From Marinarcus sediminis (GTDB taxonomy: Bacteria; Campylobacterota; Campylobacteria; Campylobacterales; Arcobacteraceae), in NCBI RefSeq assembly GCF_048571275.1, contig NZ_CP182357.1, positions 310,001 to 374,000 of the forward strand: a stretch of 64,000 bases of DNA, read 5' to 3'. Below, piece after piece: positions 1-8,491 of this stretch. Position 1 is the first letter of the stretch. The number at the start of each line of letters is the position of its first letter. Below the pieces are notes generated by a model that saw only the letters and a list, made by a program, of their open reading frames with translations, did not search any database and was not told the origin of the DNA. A program made the translations under genes and the position numbers.

Positions 1-436
1 AATCACCACTGGCTGTTCGTTCAAAATAACCATTGATTTTTAACTGATTTAACCCCATTTTGATTTTATATAAATCGGCTTCAATGATCTCTAAAACCAA
101 ATAATTGCACAGATTTGATGCAATAATCGAATACGTTGCCAACTCTTCATTGCCACGTAAATGTTGCTCAATGGCTTCATTGCTCAAAGGCAGATAATCT
201 TCTCCTTTAAATGTACGAGTTACAGGGAAATAAGCTTGTTTTTTGGTATCTTTACTGACCCATTTTTTAGCATAAATATCGGTTTTTCCTACAAATAAAG
301 ATTTAAAAAGTTCAATTTTCTCTTCTTTGGAAAACTCTTTTTTGGTGTTGATTTGTTCTTCTAAGAGGGCAATCTCTTTTAAGATTTCCTCTTTTTGTAA
401 GTAAAGCGCTTGAAGTTTTTTTTCAATATCATTCAT
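1..436 (-). CDS. TOTE-type primase-like / probable helicase protein, N-terminal part (runs off left edge)
   Basis: The reverse strand is open from an ATG at 436 to the window edge, about 145 codons. Residues 1-30 form a Lys/Glu-rich coiled coil. They are followed by LFKSLFVGKTDIYAKKW, then YLPLSNEAIEQHLRG and FERTASGD. This order matches the archaeo-eukaryotic primase-like domain of TOTE conflict systems, which reads roughly FRSLFRGREDVYARRW, FLPLTDEVIRxHLxG and ERSRSGNG. In that family a DEAD/DEAH helicase usually follows; here it would lie outside the window. The family's Asp-x-Asp metal motif after the strand seems replaced (LVLEII), so primase activity may be lost. The gene starts 6 bp after the bactofilin stop and probably belongs to that operon. 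The assignment is by recalled family motifs; the downstream domains are unseen. Confidence 0.6.
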   Translation of the reverse strand, partial: MNDIEKKLQALYLQKEEILKEIALLEEQINTKKEFSKEEKIELFKSLFVGKTDIYAKKWVSKDTKKQAYFPVTRTFKGEDYLPLSNEAIEQHLRGNEELATYSIIASNLCNYLVLEIIEADLYKIKMGLNQLKINGYFERTASGD

Positions 437-442
437 GGCTTT

Positions 443-862
443 TTATTTATCGTGGCTTATTTTACCTTGAATGCTTTCCGTTACGTGTTTGTATCGACTG
501 CTTAAGGTGTAGTTTTTGACTTTTCCTTGCCCTTCAAACAAACCATTAGGTTCAATAGTTAAGTGATTGTATTTCAAATCACCTCGCACTTTTCCATGGG
601 ATAAAATCTCAATCTCATCGCAATCGATTTTTCCATCGACATAACCATTAACTGACATATTCTCAGCCTCAATTTTTCCGTAAAACTCACCCGTTTTACC
701 AATAATCACATAGGTTGCCATGGTAATAACACCTTCAAATTTTCCATCAATATGAATGGTGCCTCGCGTATTGATTCCCCCAATAATGTGAGTACCATGA
801 GGAATTACTGTTGCGCCAGTTTGTTCTTGTGACTGTTTATCATTGCGACCAAAGATTCCCAC
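443..862 (-). CDS. ccmA: Bactofilin (polymer-forming cytoskeletal protein, CcmA-like)
   Basis: A 139-residue protein with the bactofilin core (about residues 18-118). Glycine-spaced beta-helix rungs are visible: THIIGGINTRGTIHIDGKFEG, then IIGKTGEFYGKIEAENMSVNGYVDGKI, then EIEILSHGKVRGDL. Bactofilins polymerise without nucleotide under the inner membrane. In Helicobacter pylori the homologue CcmA works with the M23 endopeptidase Csd1 to set helical shape. The same neighbour pair is present here: the start overlaps the 3' end of the M23 peptidase gene by 58 bp, so translation is probably coupled. The family call is firm; a shape role in this organism is inferred from family and context. Confidence 0.93.
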   Translation of the reverse strand: MGIFGRNDKQSQEQTGATVIPHGTHIIGGINTRGTIHIDGKFEGVITMATYVIIGKTGEFYGKIEAENMSVNGYVDGKIDCDEIEILSHGKVRGDLKYNHLTIEPNGLFEGQGKVKNYTLSSRYKHVTESIQGKISHDK

Positions 863-1710
863 TCAACTCTCCTTTGTGCTTGGAAAATAGCTTCATAATT
901 TTTAATATTCCATTTTATAAAATCCCATGGATCTAAAATTTTTGTTGCATATTTTACTTCATAATGTAAATGAGGTCCAGTGCTTCGTCCACTGTTTCCA
1001 CTTAAACCTACAATTTGACCTTTTCTGATGACATCTCCCACTTTAACTTTTATTGAGTTTAAGTGAGCATAAACCGTTTCAAAACCATAATTATGCAAAA
1101 TCATAACCACTCGTCCAAAACCGCCTCTGTCATTATTTAAAATATATTTTACTACCCCATCTGCCGTTGCATGCACTGGTGTTCTCATTTTTGCTCGTAA
1201 ATCAATTCCTCTGTGAAACTTTTTATCGTGTGTTACAGGGTGTATTCTGTAACCAAAACTTGCCGTAACGGCAACCTCTGCAAGAGGACTTCCACTTGGA
1301 ATAATTTGAAGCATAAACATTTTTTGTGTTGTATCCATTCGAGCCAATGTGGCTCTTTGGATTAAAGAAGAAGTGTCATTACCTTTGATACCAATTAACT
1401 CTTCAATATCATCAAGTTTGGAACCCAATTCATCAATATCTTTTATTTTATCTTTTATTTGCATAGAGTACATTGAATTTTGAGCTTTTAATTTGCTCTC
1501 TTTCTCCTCTAATACCCTTATTTTATACTCTTTCTCTTTTTTTATCTCTGTAATATCTTCTTTTAATGCAGAAATAAACCAAAAAGCCCCGCTTAATATG
1601 ACTAAAAACAGGGGTACAATGACTTTAACACTCTTCTTAATAAACTGATGTATATTATACGATTTTGTTCCATTTATATCGGATACGGTTATGATTAATC
1701 TATTTTTCAT
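805..1710 (-). CDS. M23 (LytM) family peptidoglycan endopeptidase, Csd1-like
   Basis: A 301-residue membrane-anchored periplasmic peptidase. One N-terminal transmembrane segment (about residues 28-48, VIVPLFLVILSGAFWFI) is followed by a Lys/Glu-rich coiled coil (about 50-105). The C-terminal LytM domain carries the zinc signatures HRGID and HLH (in TGPHLHYEV). These enzymes cleave peptide crosslinks in murein; Csd1 of H. pylori relaxes crosslinks to give helical shape. The gene overlaps folC by 11 bp upstream and the bactofilin by 58 bp downstream, matching the csd1-ccmA pairing. Both zinc motifs are intact, so it is predicted active. Orthology to Csd1 rather than to another M23 protein rests on gene context. 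Confidence 0.9.
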   Translation of the reverse strand: MKNRLIITVSDINGTKSYNIHQFIKKSVKVIVPLFLVILSGAFWFISALKEDITEIKKEKEYKIRVLEEKESKLKAQNSMYSMQIKDKIKDIDELGSKLDDIEELIGIKGNDTSSLIQRATLARMDTTQKMFMLQIIPSGSPLAEVAVTASFGYRIHPVTHDKKFHRGIDLRAKMRTPVHATADGVVKYILNNDRGGFGRVVMILHNYGFETVYAHLNSIKVKVGDVIRKGQIVGLSGNSGRSTGPHLHYEVKYATKILDPWDFIKWNIKNYEAIFQAQRRVEWESLVAMINSHKNKLAQQ

Positions 1711-2836
1711 CTTCTTCTTTAATGGTTAAAAATTTTTCTACTACACTAAATGATCCAAACACCAAATAGTTTTTCGACTCTTCTATGATAGTAAAATCAT
1801 CATATTTTATACCTAAATTTTCACACGTTTGCATTAAAATATCTTTTTTTACAATACGTTTATCATCCACTTCTAAAATAAAAAGTTCTTCAATAATGGG
1901 TTTTAAGATTTCCAAAACTTTCTTGTAATCTTTGTCTTCAAAACTGTTATAGACCAATGAAATTTTTTCATTTTTATGGATAAACTCTTGAACAATGACC
2001 GATGCGGCTAAAGGATTATGCCCTACATCAATGGTGATGTTAGGCGCAATTTTTTGACATCGTCCAAAGAGTTGGACATCTTCAAATTTTTTCAAATCAA
2101 TTTCAATGTTTAAATACTCCAAAGCAGTTAACACCAAATTGAGATTTTCATATAAATACGTAGGGAAATTTTTAAGAGAAGAGGTATCAAACTTTTTGGC
2201 TTCAGTATAATTGTATAATGAAGCCACTTCATAAACCTCTTTATGCGTTTGTTTGTTGACAATCATTTTATTATCGCACGCGCGCAGTTTGGTTATGGCA
2301 ATTTCAGTAACGGTGTCACCTAAAAAGCTTTGATGGTCTAAATCAATGGCAGTAATCAAACTTAAATCATTGATGACAACATTGGTTGCATCGTACTCTC
2401 CACCCAGCCCTGCTTCTAAAACCAAATAATCCAAATGTGAACTTAAAAGCAGTGCTATTAACGTGGTATATTCAAAATAGGTGAGTTTTTCAATAATATC
2501 AGCGGGAAGTATATCTTTGAGTTGATTGTGTGCTTCATTTAAAACTTCATTGCTGACATCTGCCCCATTAATCCATATGCGCTCATTAAATTTTTGAATA
2601 TGAGGTGACGAGTAGTGAAGCGTTTTAAAGCCCGATTTGACCAAATAATGTGCCAAAAACCTTCCCGTGCTTCCTTTTCCATTCGTACCTACAATATGAA
2701 TCACATATGGGAGTTTCACGTAAAGTCGTAAAAACTCCCATGCGATTTTAATGGTATTAAAGTCTATCTTATCGTAGTAGAGACTTTTTTGCTCTAAAAA
2801 CGCTTCCAAATTCAAACTATTTTGAAGTTTCTTCAT
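1700..2836 (-). CDS. folC: Bifunctional dihydrofolate / folylpolyglutamate synthase
   Basis: Mur-ligase-type ATP enzyme that adds glutamate to dihydropteroate and to folates in the cytoplasm. The P-loop is IVGTNGKGSTGRFLAHYL, followed by SSPHIQKFNERIWING and the metal/ATP region LEAGLGGEYDATN. The C-terminal Mur-ligase domain starts near DVGHNPLAA. With the ATG at 2836 the product is 378 residues, slightly shorter than E. coli FolC. The reading frame stays open to 2905, but those codons lie inside lptE. An ATG at 2851 is the main alternative start. The gene overlaps lptE by 20 bp and the M23 gene by 11 bp. Confidence 0.92.
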   Translation of the reverse strand: MKKLQNSLNLEAFLEQKSLYYDKIDFNTIKIAWEFLRLYVKLPYVIHIVGTNGKGSTGRFLAHYLVKSGFKTLHYSSPHIQKFNERIWINGADVSNEVLNEAHNQLKDILPADIIEKLTYFEYTTLIALLLSSHLDYLVLEAGLGGEYDATNVVINDLSLITAIDLDHQSFLGDTVTEIAITKLRACDNKMIVNKQTHKEVYEVASLYNYTEAKKFDTSSLKNFPTYLYENLNLVLTALEYLNIEIDLKKFEDVQLFGRCQKIAPNITIDVGHNPLAASVIVQEFIHKNEKISLVYNSFEDKDYKKVLEILKPIIEELFILEVDDKRIVKKDILMQTCENLGIKYDDFTIIEESKNYLVFGSFSVVEKFLTIKEEDEK

Positions 2837-3371
2837 TGAGTGGTTCTTCATCCATTGTTTTCTCTTTTCGGAATGTTTCAATGGCAAGTTTTGAAATGAC
2901 TTCATCCAAAGCTTTTGCAGAAGCTTGTCTTACTGCTTCAAATCGATTGGCTTCTGAAATCTCATTTGTTCCATCTACAGAGAAATCATACGTACCGCTG
3001 ACTTGTACTTTTCCTTTTCCACCTGGTCCAACGTAGCTGACACTGATGGTCACGGTTGCTCGATAGAGTTTAATGTACCCTTTATTATCATACTGAACCA
3101 CACCCATTGAGACCGAATCAAGTTTTACATACAGTAAAGTATCGGCCAAACTTTTATCAAATACCAATTGTGAATCAAATCGATTGACTACAATTTCACT
3201 CATGGCATCTTTTATAATAACCGAGTTTTTAGGGTCAATAACATCAACAAATATATCAACATACACTTTACCCTGAATCTTATCTTTGGCATAATGAGAT
3301 GAGGGCTTATATCCACATCCAATAAGTACTAATATCGATAAAATAGCTAATATTACTGTCTGTTTTTTCAT
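2817..3371 (-). CDS. lptE: LPS-assembly lipoprotein LptE
   Basis: A 184-residue outer-membrane lipoprotein. The start MKKQTVILAIL is followed by a hydrophobic signal and a lipobox ending in LIGCGYKP, so Cys is expected to be lipidated after signal peptidase II cleavage. The mature part has the LptE/RlpB pattern of alternating beta segments (VYVDIFVDVIDPKNS, LYVKLDSVSMGVVQYD). LptE plugs the LptD barrel that inserts lipopolysaccharide. The ATG at 3371 begins 1 bp after the leuS stop; upstream in-frame codons lie inside leuS and were dropped. The leuS-lptE-folC order is common in Campylobacterota and supports the call, since LptE sequences diverge strongly. Confidence 0.82.
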   Translation of the reverse strand: MKKQTVILAILSILVLIGCGYKPSSHYAKDKIQGKVYVDIFVDVIDPKNSVIIKDAMSEIVVNRFDSQLVFDKSLADTLLYVKLDSVSMGVVQYDNKGYIKLYRATVTISVSYVGPGGKGKVQVSGTYDFSVDGTNEISEANRFEAVRQASAKALDEVISKLAIETFRKEKTMDEEPLNEETSK

Positions 3372-3372
3372 A

Positions 3373-5835
3373 CTATCCCTTAATAACAAAATTGACCAAT
3401 TTATTTGGCACAACAATCTCTTTAATCAATTCATTGCCATCAAGCCATTTGGCTGCTTTGAGTTTTGCAGAGGCTAAAATCTCCTCTTTACTGGCTTCAG
3501 GTGAAACTTCTACTTCAGATCTTTTTTTACCATTGATGGTTATGGCTAAAAGAAGTGTATCTAATGTAAAAACCTCTTCTTTAATGCTTAAAGGTTTATC
3601 AAAATTCAATTTATCAAAAAGCATTTCACTGATTTCCCAACATAAATGCGGAATAATCGGTTCTAAAATATTGGTCAAAATCCAATACCCTTCTGCCCAA
3701 ACCAATGGATTTTGTTGATTTTGCAACGCATTCATTGCTTCCATTGATGAAGCAATTAAGGTGTTAAACGCATAGGTTTTCGTAAAGACTTCATTTGACT
3801 TTTTCAACGCTTCATAGACTTTTCTTCGAGCCTCTTTTTCATCTTTATTTAAACTCTCGTGGTTGATGTTTTCAATTTGAGCCAAATTATCAAATGCAAC
3901 CAAAGAGACTCTTTCAGCAAACTTTTTGATAAATCTAAATGCCCCTTCAACAGCACTGTCATTCCACTCTAACTCTTTAGTAGGTGGCGCAGCAAACATC
4001 ATAAAAAGTCTTGCTGTATCTGCACCATATTTTTGAATAATCAAATCAGGATCAACCACATTGCCTTTAGATTTTGACATTTTTGCCCCATCTTTTAAAA
4101 CCATTCCTTGAGTCAGCAATCGTTTAAAAGGCTCTTTTGAATTGGTGTATCCTAAAGAGTTCAACGCTTTGGTAAAAAATCGTGCATAAAGAAGGTGTAA
4201 AATGGCATGTTCAATTCCACCAATATATTGGTCAACGTCCATCCAATAATTGCTGTCTGCTTTATTGATTCCCTCTTTGTTCCAAGATTTTGGATTGGTG
4301 GCATATCGCAAAAAGTACCAACTTGATTGTACAAATGTATCCAAGGTGTCTGTCTCTCTTACTGCAGGTTTACCACATTTTGGACAAGCACAATGTTTCC
4401 AAGTGGGGTGATTATCCAATGGATTTCCCTCTCCTGTGATTTCAACATCTTCTGGTAAAGCAATGGGTAAATTTTTAATCTTTTCAGGTACTAAACCACA
4501 CTCTTCACAATGCACAAATGGAATCGGCGCTCCCCAATATCTTTGTCTTGAAATTCCCCAATCTCGCAGTTTATAGTTAATCTGTTTTTTTCCAAGAGAG
4601 TTTTTCTCAAAGTGATATATAATCGCTTTTTTGGCTTCATTGCTTTTTAACCCAGTAAAGGTTTCACTCTCAATAAGTGTTCCTGCTTCAGTAAACGCCT
4701 CTTTTAAGTATCCAATTTTTTCCTCTTTAACAATAACCTCTTTGATGGGTAAATCATATTGTCGAGCAAATTCAAAATCTCTTTGATCGTGTGCAGGCAC
4801 TGCCATAACAGCTCCACCGCCATATGAAGCCAAAACAAAGTTAGCTACCCATACAGGGATTTTTTCATTGGTTAATGGGTGAATAACATCCAATTCTAAA
4901 CTCACACCCTCTTTAGGTAAGGTTGCTCTGTCACGTTCAGAATGTTTTTGCATATTTTTAATGGCATTGATTTTTGATTCACTCAAAAGATTGTTTTCAA
5001 CCATGTATTGCACAATTGGGTGTTCTGGTGCAAGCGCTGAATATGAAACCCCATAAATGGTATCGGGTCTGGTGGTAAAAACTTTATAATTATTAAAATT
5101 TTTATCCAATTTGTATCGAGAGTCTAACGTTAAATTCAAGGTAAACTCTAAACCTTCGCTTCGCCCTATCCAATTCTCTTGCATGGTCAAAACTTGGCTT
5201 GGCCACTCGTTTTCTAAACCTTTTAAGTCATCCAATAACTCTTGGGCGTATTGTGTAATTGCCACATAATATCCCGGCATATCTTTTTGCACAATTTCAT
5301 TATCACATCTCCAACAACAACCATCTTCAACTTGTTCATTGGCCAAAACCGTATGACAATCTTCACACCAGTTTACGGTAGTTGATTTTCGGTACAGAAG
5401 TCCCGATTCAAACATTTTGATAATAAACTCTTGTTCCCATTTGGTATACAACTCATCACTGGTTGCAAACTCTCTTGTTTTAGAAAACGAAAGCCCCAAA
5501 GAGTTTAACTCTTTTCTCATATAATCGATGTTCTCATATGTCCATTTTTTAGGGTGAAGTTTATGTTTAATGGCTGCATTTTCTGCGGGCATTCCAAAAC
5601 TGTCCCATCCAATTGGATGCAGAACATTAAAATCTGCTTTTCTAAAATATCGTGCGAAGGCATCGCCTAAACAGTAGTTTCTCACGTGTCCCATATGGAT
5701 TCTTCCACTTGGATATGGGAACATACTTAAAATATATTTTTTCTCTTTTTTTTGTTCATCACTGGGTTCAAAACTGTTATTTGCATCCCAATAAGATTGC
5801 CATTTAAACTCAATTTCTTGTGGATTATACTGCAT
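3373..5835 (-). CDS. leuS: Leucyl-tRNA synthetase
   Basis: An 820-residue class Ia synthetase, normal length for bacterial LeuRS. The HIGH signature is HMGH at residues 47-50 (PSGRIHMGHVRN) and the KMSKS loop appears intact as GAKMSKSKGN near residue 587. Between them lie a Cys-rich zinc-type insert (CEDCHTVLANEQ, CCWRCDN) and the CP1 editing domain with TTRPDTIYG and AVPAHDQRDFEFA. It charges tRNA-Leu and hydrolyses mischarged products. The start ATG overlaps the stop of the upstream DUF6394 gene (TAATG), indicating translational coupling. Confidence 0.98.
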   Translation of the reverse strand: MQYNPQEIEFKWQSYWDANNSFEPSDEQKKEKKYILSMFPYPSGRIHMGHVRNYCLGDAFARYFRKADFNVLHPIGWDSFGMPAENAAIKHKLHPKKWTYENIDYMRKELNSLGLSFSKTREFATSDELYTKWEQEFIIKMFESGLLYRKSTTVNWCEDCHTVLANEQVEDGCCWRCDNEIVQKDMPGYYVAITQYAQELLDDLKGLENEWPSQVLTMQENWIGRSEGLEFTLNLTLDSRYKLDKNFNNYKVFTTRPDTIYGVSYSALAPEHPIVQYMVENNLLSESKINAIKNMQKHSERDRATLPKEGVSLELDVIHPLTNEKIPVWVANFVLASYGGGAVMAVPAHDQRDFEFARQYDLPIKEVIVKEEKIGYLKEAFTEAGTLIESETFTGLKSNEAKKAIIYHFEKNSLGKKQINYKLRDWGISRQRYWGAPIPFVHCEECGLVPEKIKNLPIALPEDVEITGEGNPLDNHPTWKHCACPKCGKPAVRETDTLDTFVQSSWYFLRYATNPKSWNKEGINKADSNYWMDVDQYIGGIEHAILHLLYARFFTKALNSLGYTNSKEPFKRLLTQGMVLKDGAKMSKSKGNVVDPDLIIQKYGADTARLFMMFAAPPTKELEWNDSAVEGAFRFIKKFAERVSLVAFDNLAQIENINHESLNKDEKEARRKVYEALKKSNEVFTKTYAFNTLIASSMEAMNALQNQQNPLVWAEGYWILTNILEPIIPHLCWEISEMLFDKLNFDKPLSIKEEVFTLDTLLLAITINGKKRSEVEVSPEASKEEILASAKLKAAKWLDGNELIKEIVVPNKLVNFVIKG

Positions 5836-6179
5836 TAATATGTATCCTTCTCTTGGCTTCTTGCACTTTCAATCAATGCAAGAGCAATAGAAAAAGAGTT
5901 TGCAACAATTGCACCAATAGCAAGCGCAATGGCCATTCGGACATTATGTGTAAAGGTTAAAACCATAAACGCAGGAATAAGATGTAAGTCTGCAACAAGT
6001 GAACTTGCTAATAACTCAGCTGATAATAGGTTTTTTACCCCTATTTTTAAAATTGTAGAGATGACATTAACACCTGCGGCTAAAAAGAGTGCTATGGCAT
6101 TTGGTTCATATAAAAACCCTGCTGTAGTTGTTAATGACATAAGTGAAAAGAAGATGTACGTGACTTTACCCCAATCCAT
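5835..6179 (-). CDS. DUF6394 family membrane protein
   Basis: A 114-residue inner-membrane protein beginning MDWGKVTYIFFSLMS. It has about three to four hydrophobic segments (KVTYIFFSLMSLTTTAGFLY; AIALFLAAGVNVISTIL; LIPAFMVLTFTHNVRMAIALAIGAIVANSFSIAL). I recognise it as the DUF6394 family seen next to leuS in Campylobacterota; the function is unknown. The start at 6179 is chosen because AAAGGA lies 6-7 bases upstream; earlier in-frame codons lie inside the probable promoter. It is the first gene of the operon that continues through leuS, lptE, folC, the M23 peptidase and the bactofilin. Confidence 0.78.
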   Translation of the reverse strand: MDWGKVTYIFFSLMSLTTTAGFLYEPNAIALFLAAGVNVISTILKIGVKNLLSAELLASSLVADLHLIPAFMVLTFTHNVRMAIALAIGAIVANSFSIALALIESARSQEKDTY

Positions 6180-6213
6180 GTTTATCCTTTGATTTGTTTT
6201 ATTAAAGGCTAAT

Positions 6214-6219
6214 ATTCTA
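6214..6219 (-). promoter_or_regulatory. Probable -10 element of the DUF6394-leuS operon
   Basis: On the minus strand this reads TAGAAT, within GGATAGAATATTAG, about 35 bp before the DUF6394 start. No clear -35 is seen, which is usual for sigma70 promoters in Campylobacterota. It is the only good -10 in the gap upstream of the operon. Confidence 0.45.
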
Positions 6220-6282
6220 TCCAAATCTTGGTAAGAAAATACTTTTACTGGGGTGAAGAAAAAGTTTTAAATTAAATAATTT

Positions 6283-6753
6283 TTACTCAACATTTTTATA
6301 TTGTAAAGATTTAACCAACTGGTAAATCAAATACGTAATAAGAAGCTTAAAAAAAAGTTCGATAATCAATGCAAAACTGAATGATGCACGTAAATAATGT
6401 ATTGGAAACAAATTGTGTAAAAGGAAATTGAGTGCGAAATCATTGGTGACGTAAAAATATGCCCCCGTTGTTCCAAGCAAAATCAACCAAAGCAGATTTA
6501 TTTTGTTCCAAAAAATAAAATTATAAATACATCCCCATGTAAAAACTGCAATATAGACTCCAATAAAAAACTCTTTTCCAATGCTGTCAGGCATGGGAAC
6601 AATAAACAATGAACTTCCCCCGACAAAAAAGTACTCAAAAAGTGAAGAAACGATTTCAAATAAAAGAATCCAAAAAAGTACCAACTGCCAATCTTGCGCA
6701 TGATTTGAAGTTATCTTATCAAAATTATGTTTTAAACTTTTTAATTTGCTCAT
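6283..6753 (-). CDS. Membrane protein related to the C-terminus of its pentapeptide-repeat neighbour
   Basis: A 156-residue protein with about four hydrophobic segments and no recognised domain. Its N-terminal part SNHAQDWQLVLFWIL and its end KLLITYLIYQLVKSLQ closely match SNHSQDWLLALFWIL and KITIAYLIYQLIISIR in the protein encoded just upstream at 6855-8066. The two share a C-terminal membrane module, and this protein lacks the repeat domain. The ATG at 6753 is preferred: an upstream TTG at 6783 would sit on or before the expected transcription start of the -10 at 6786-6791. It could be a free-standing partner of the neighbour or a truncated duplicate; the function is unknown. Confidence 0.65.
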   Translation of the reverse strand: MSKLKSLKHNFDKITSNHAQDWQLVLFWILLFEIVSSLFEYFFVGGSSLFIVPMPDSIGKEFFIGVYIAVFTWGCIYNFIFWNKINLLWLILLGTTGAYFYVTNDFALNFLLHNLFPIHYLRASFSFALIIELFFKLLITYLIYQLVKSLQYKNVE

Positions 6754-6785
6754 TTTGTCCCAAATTCTATAAAATATATTCAAAA

Positions 6786-6791
6786 ATTATA
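6786..6791 (-). promoter_or_regulatory. Extended -10 promoter of the small membrane gene
   Basis: The minus strand reads TGTTATAAT, an extended -10 with perfect TATAAT. It implies a transcript start near 6780 and therefore excludes the TTG at 6783 as the gene start. It gives the small membrane gene a promoter separate from its larger neighbour. Confidence 0.55.
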
Positions 6792-6854
6792 ACAAAAAAT
6801 AATTAATTTATACCATAAATATTGTCACTTTTGAATTTTCATTCACTCATGTAA

Positions 6855-8066
6855 CTATTTCCGACGTGTATTTTGCCGTATGGAAATAATCAGTTGGTAA
6901 ATTAAGTAGGCGATGGTGATTTTGTAGATTAAGCCACCAAAAGTTAAATGCTCTTTTCCACTCATTATTGAAAAGGGATTAATCGTATTAGAAATACAAT
7001 ATAAATTCAAGTCATGAGATAATATTCCATAAAGCCCATATGTCAAAAATGTAAATACAATTGTAAAAAAAATTCTGGCAAAGTTTTCTAATATCGCAAT
7101 ATTAATTCCAAATATGATGATGACAATACTTGGAATAAAAGAGATAAAATTAACACCAAAAAGTTCAATATTATTTTTCATAATACCAATTCCAAAACTT
7201 ATATTGAGAATCCAAAAAAGTGCTAAAAGCCAATCTTGGGAATGATTCGAAGAGATTCCATGCAGTGTAAAAATCAGTTTTTCAAAAAAATCTTTTCCCC
7301 ACTTTAACTCTTTTTCACGTTCTTTCATTTCTAAAGCGTAAAATTTATTGGCTTCAATGATATTGTTTTGTTTTTCAAATGAGTCTTTTATAATTCTCGC
7401 TGTTTCACGATTTTCAACATCTACTATTTCATTTTTTTCATTTTTACTTATATTTAACAAATTGACTTTTTGGTTAAAAAGAGTATCTCTTAAATTTAAT
7501 GGTTTTTCAAAAATTACATCTCTAAAAACTGCGTATCCATCATAAGAAGTGTATTTTTGCTTCACTACTTCTTTGAAAGTAGTTCCTGAAAAATCAGCAA
7601 CACTTTCATAAATAACTCCTTCTAAATCAACTTCTTTATTAAAAGTACATCCATTATTAATAAAATCATCTTTAAAAATACTATCTTTAAAACTTATTTC
7701 ATTTTCAATTGTAAGGTCTTCCCATAATATTAAAGAATCAAACTCACATTTTTCAAATTCTAAAGTTGGTTTAATCGAGCTATCAGTACAAGTAATTTTT
7801 CCTTGAAATTTGCAATTTTTAAAAATAATTTTTTCTTTTTTAAATCGATTTAAATTTTCTGTATCAACTGCAGGAAAAACTATATTCTTCAATTCTACAT
7901 ATTTATTTTCATTTGAATATACTATCTTAGTAATTTCTTTTAAAAATTCTTTAGCCTGATGAATCTCTCCATCTTTTTCACAATGTAAAATACACTTATT
8001 TTGTTTTTCATCAAAATATTCATCTTTAAATTTTTCATTACAAACACTGCATTTATGTTTAGCCAT
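6855..8066 (-). CDS. Pentapeptide-repeat-like membrane protein with N-terminal Cys/His motif
   Basis: A 403-residue protein in three parts. Residues 1-31 hold CSVCNEKF...CILHCEKDG, a likely metal-binding knuckle. Residues about 60-215 show degenerate pentapeptide-like repeats: IIFKNCKFQGKI, LEFEKCEFDSLI, ISFKDSIFKDDF, ADFSGTTFKEV, AVFRDVIFEKPLNLRDTLFN. A linker (NRETARIIKDSFEKQNNIIEANKFYALEMKEREKEL) leads into about four transmembrane segments at 270-395. Such right-handed beta-helical domains usually mediate protein contacts; the function here is unknown. The C-terminal module is shared with the downstream gene. Proteins of this layout occur in other Campylobacterota, as far as I recall. Confidence 0.72.
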   Translation of the reverse strand: MAKHKCSVCNEKFKDEYFDEKQNKCILHCEKDGEIHQAKEFLKEITKIVYSNENKYVELKNIVFPAVDTENLNRFKKEKIIFKNCKFQGKITCTDSSIKPTLEFEKCEFDSLILWEDLTIENEISFKDSIFKDDFINNGCTFNKEVDLEGVIYESVADFSGTTFKEVVKQKYTSYDGYAVFRDVIFEKPLNLRDTLFNQKVNLLNISKNEKNEIVDVENRETARIIKDSFEKQNNIIEANKFYALEMKEREKELKWGKDFFEKLIFTLHGISSNHSQDWLLALFWILNISFGIGIMKNNIELFGVNFISFIPSIVIIIFGINIAILENFARIFFTIVFTFLTYGLYGILSHDLNLYCISNTINPFSIMSGKEHLTFGGLIYKITIAYLIYQLIISIRQNTRRK

Positions 8067-8250
8067 TTTTACTCTTTAAATTTTATATTTTAATATTATC
8101 ACAATTTTGTTTTATTTTTGTAAACACCTAAAGGTCTTCGCTTCTTCTGACTTTGTGTGGACAAAGTAAGCAAAACCACCAACGGCTTCAAAGCCCATTC
8201 GGGTTCCCTCACTTATTATTTTATTCTTTTCAGCTCTGCAAAACTCGCTA

Positions 8251-8271
8251 CAAGGTGCATTTAGCACCTTG
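8251..8271. repeat. Perfect 8-bp inverted repeat
   Basis: CAAGGTGC, a 5-base loop, then GCACCTTG. It lies in the GC-richer part of the intergenic gap and has no following T-run, so it is unlikely to be a simple terminator. Confidence 0.6.
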
Positions 8272-8491
8272 CTTAACGCTCAAACAGTTTCGAGCTTGTT
8301 TTGAAAAAAATAAAATAAACGTTCGGCTTTTGCAGGGGTTGGAAAAGAGAGGATAAGGACATTTACTTATTTGATTGTTGATATTTTAAACTTCTTCTTT
8401 ATTCAAGTTATAAAAGATATTTTGAATTGTTAATTTAAAAATTATAGGAAAACGTAGTTTATAAATATTAGATTTTGTGAGAAGTCAAGGC

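Noticed and set aside
2836..2905. N-terminal extension of FolC from the ATG at 2905
   Set aside because: The extra residues lie inside lptE, are unlike FolC N-termini and an ATG at 2836 gives a normal start.
8153..8356. 67-codon open frame on the plus strand in the secF gap
   Set aside because: No ribosome site, no recognisable family, rare residue pattern (many Cys, Leu and Phe runs) and it crosses a hairpin; more likely chance within repeated DNA.
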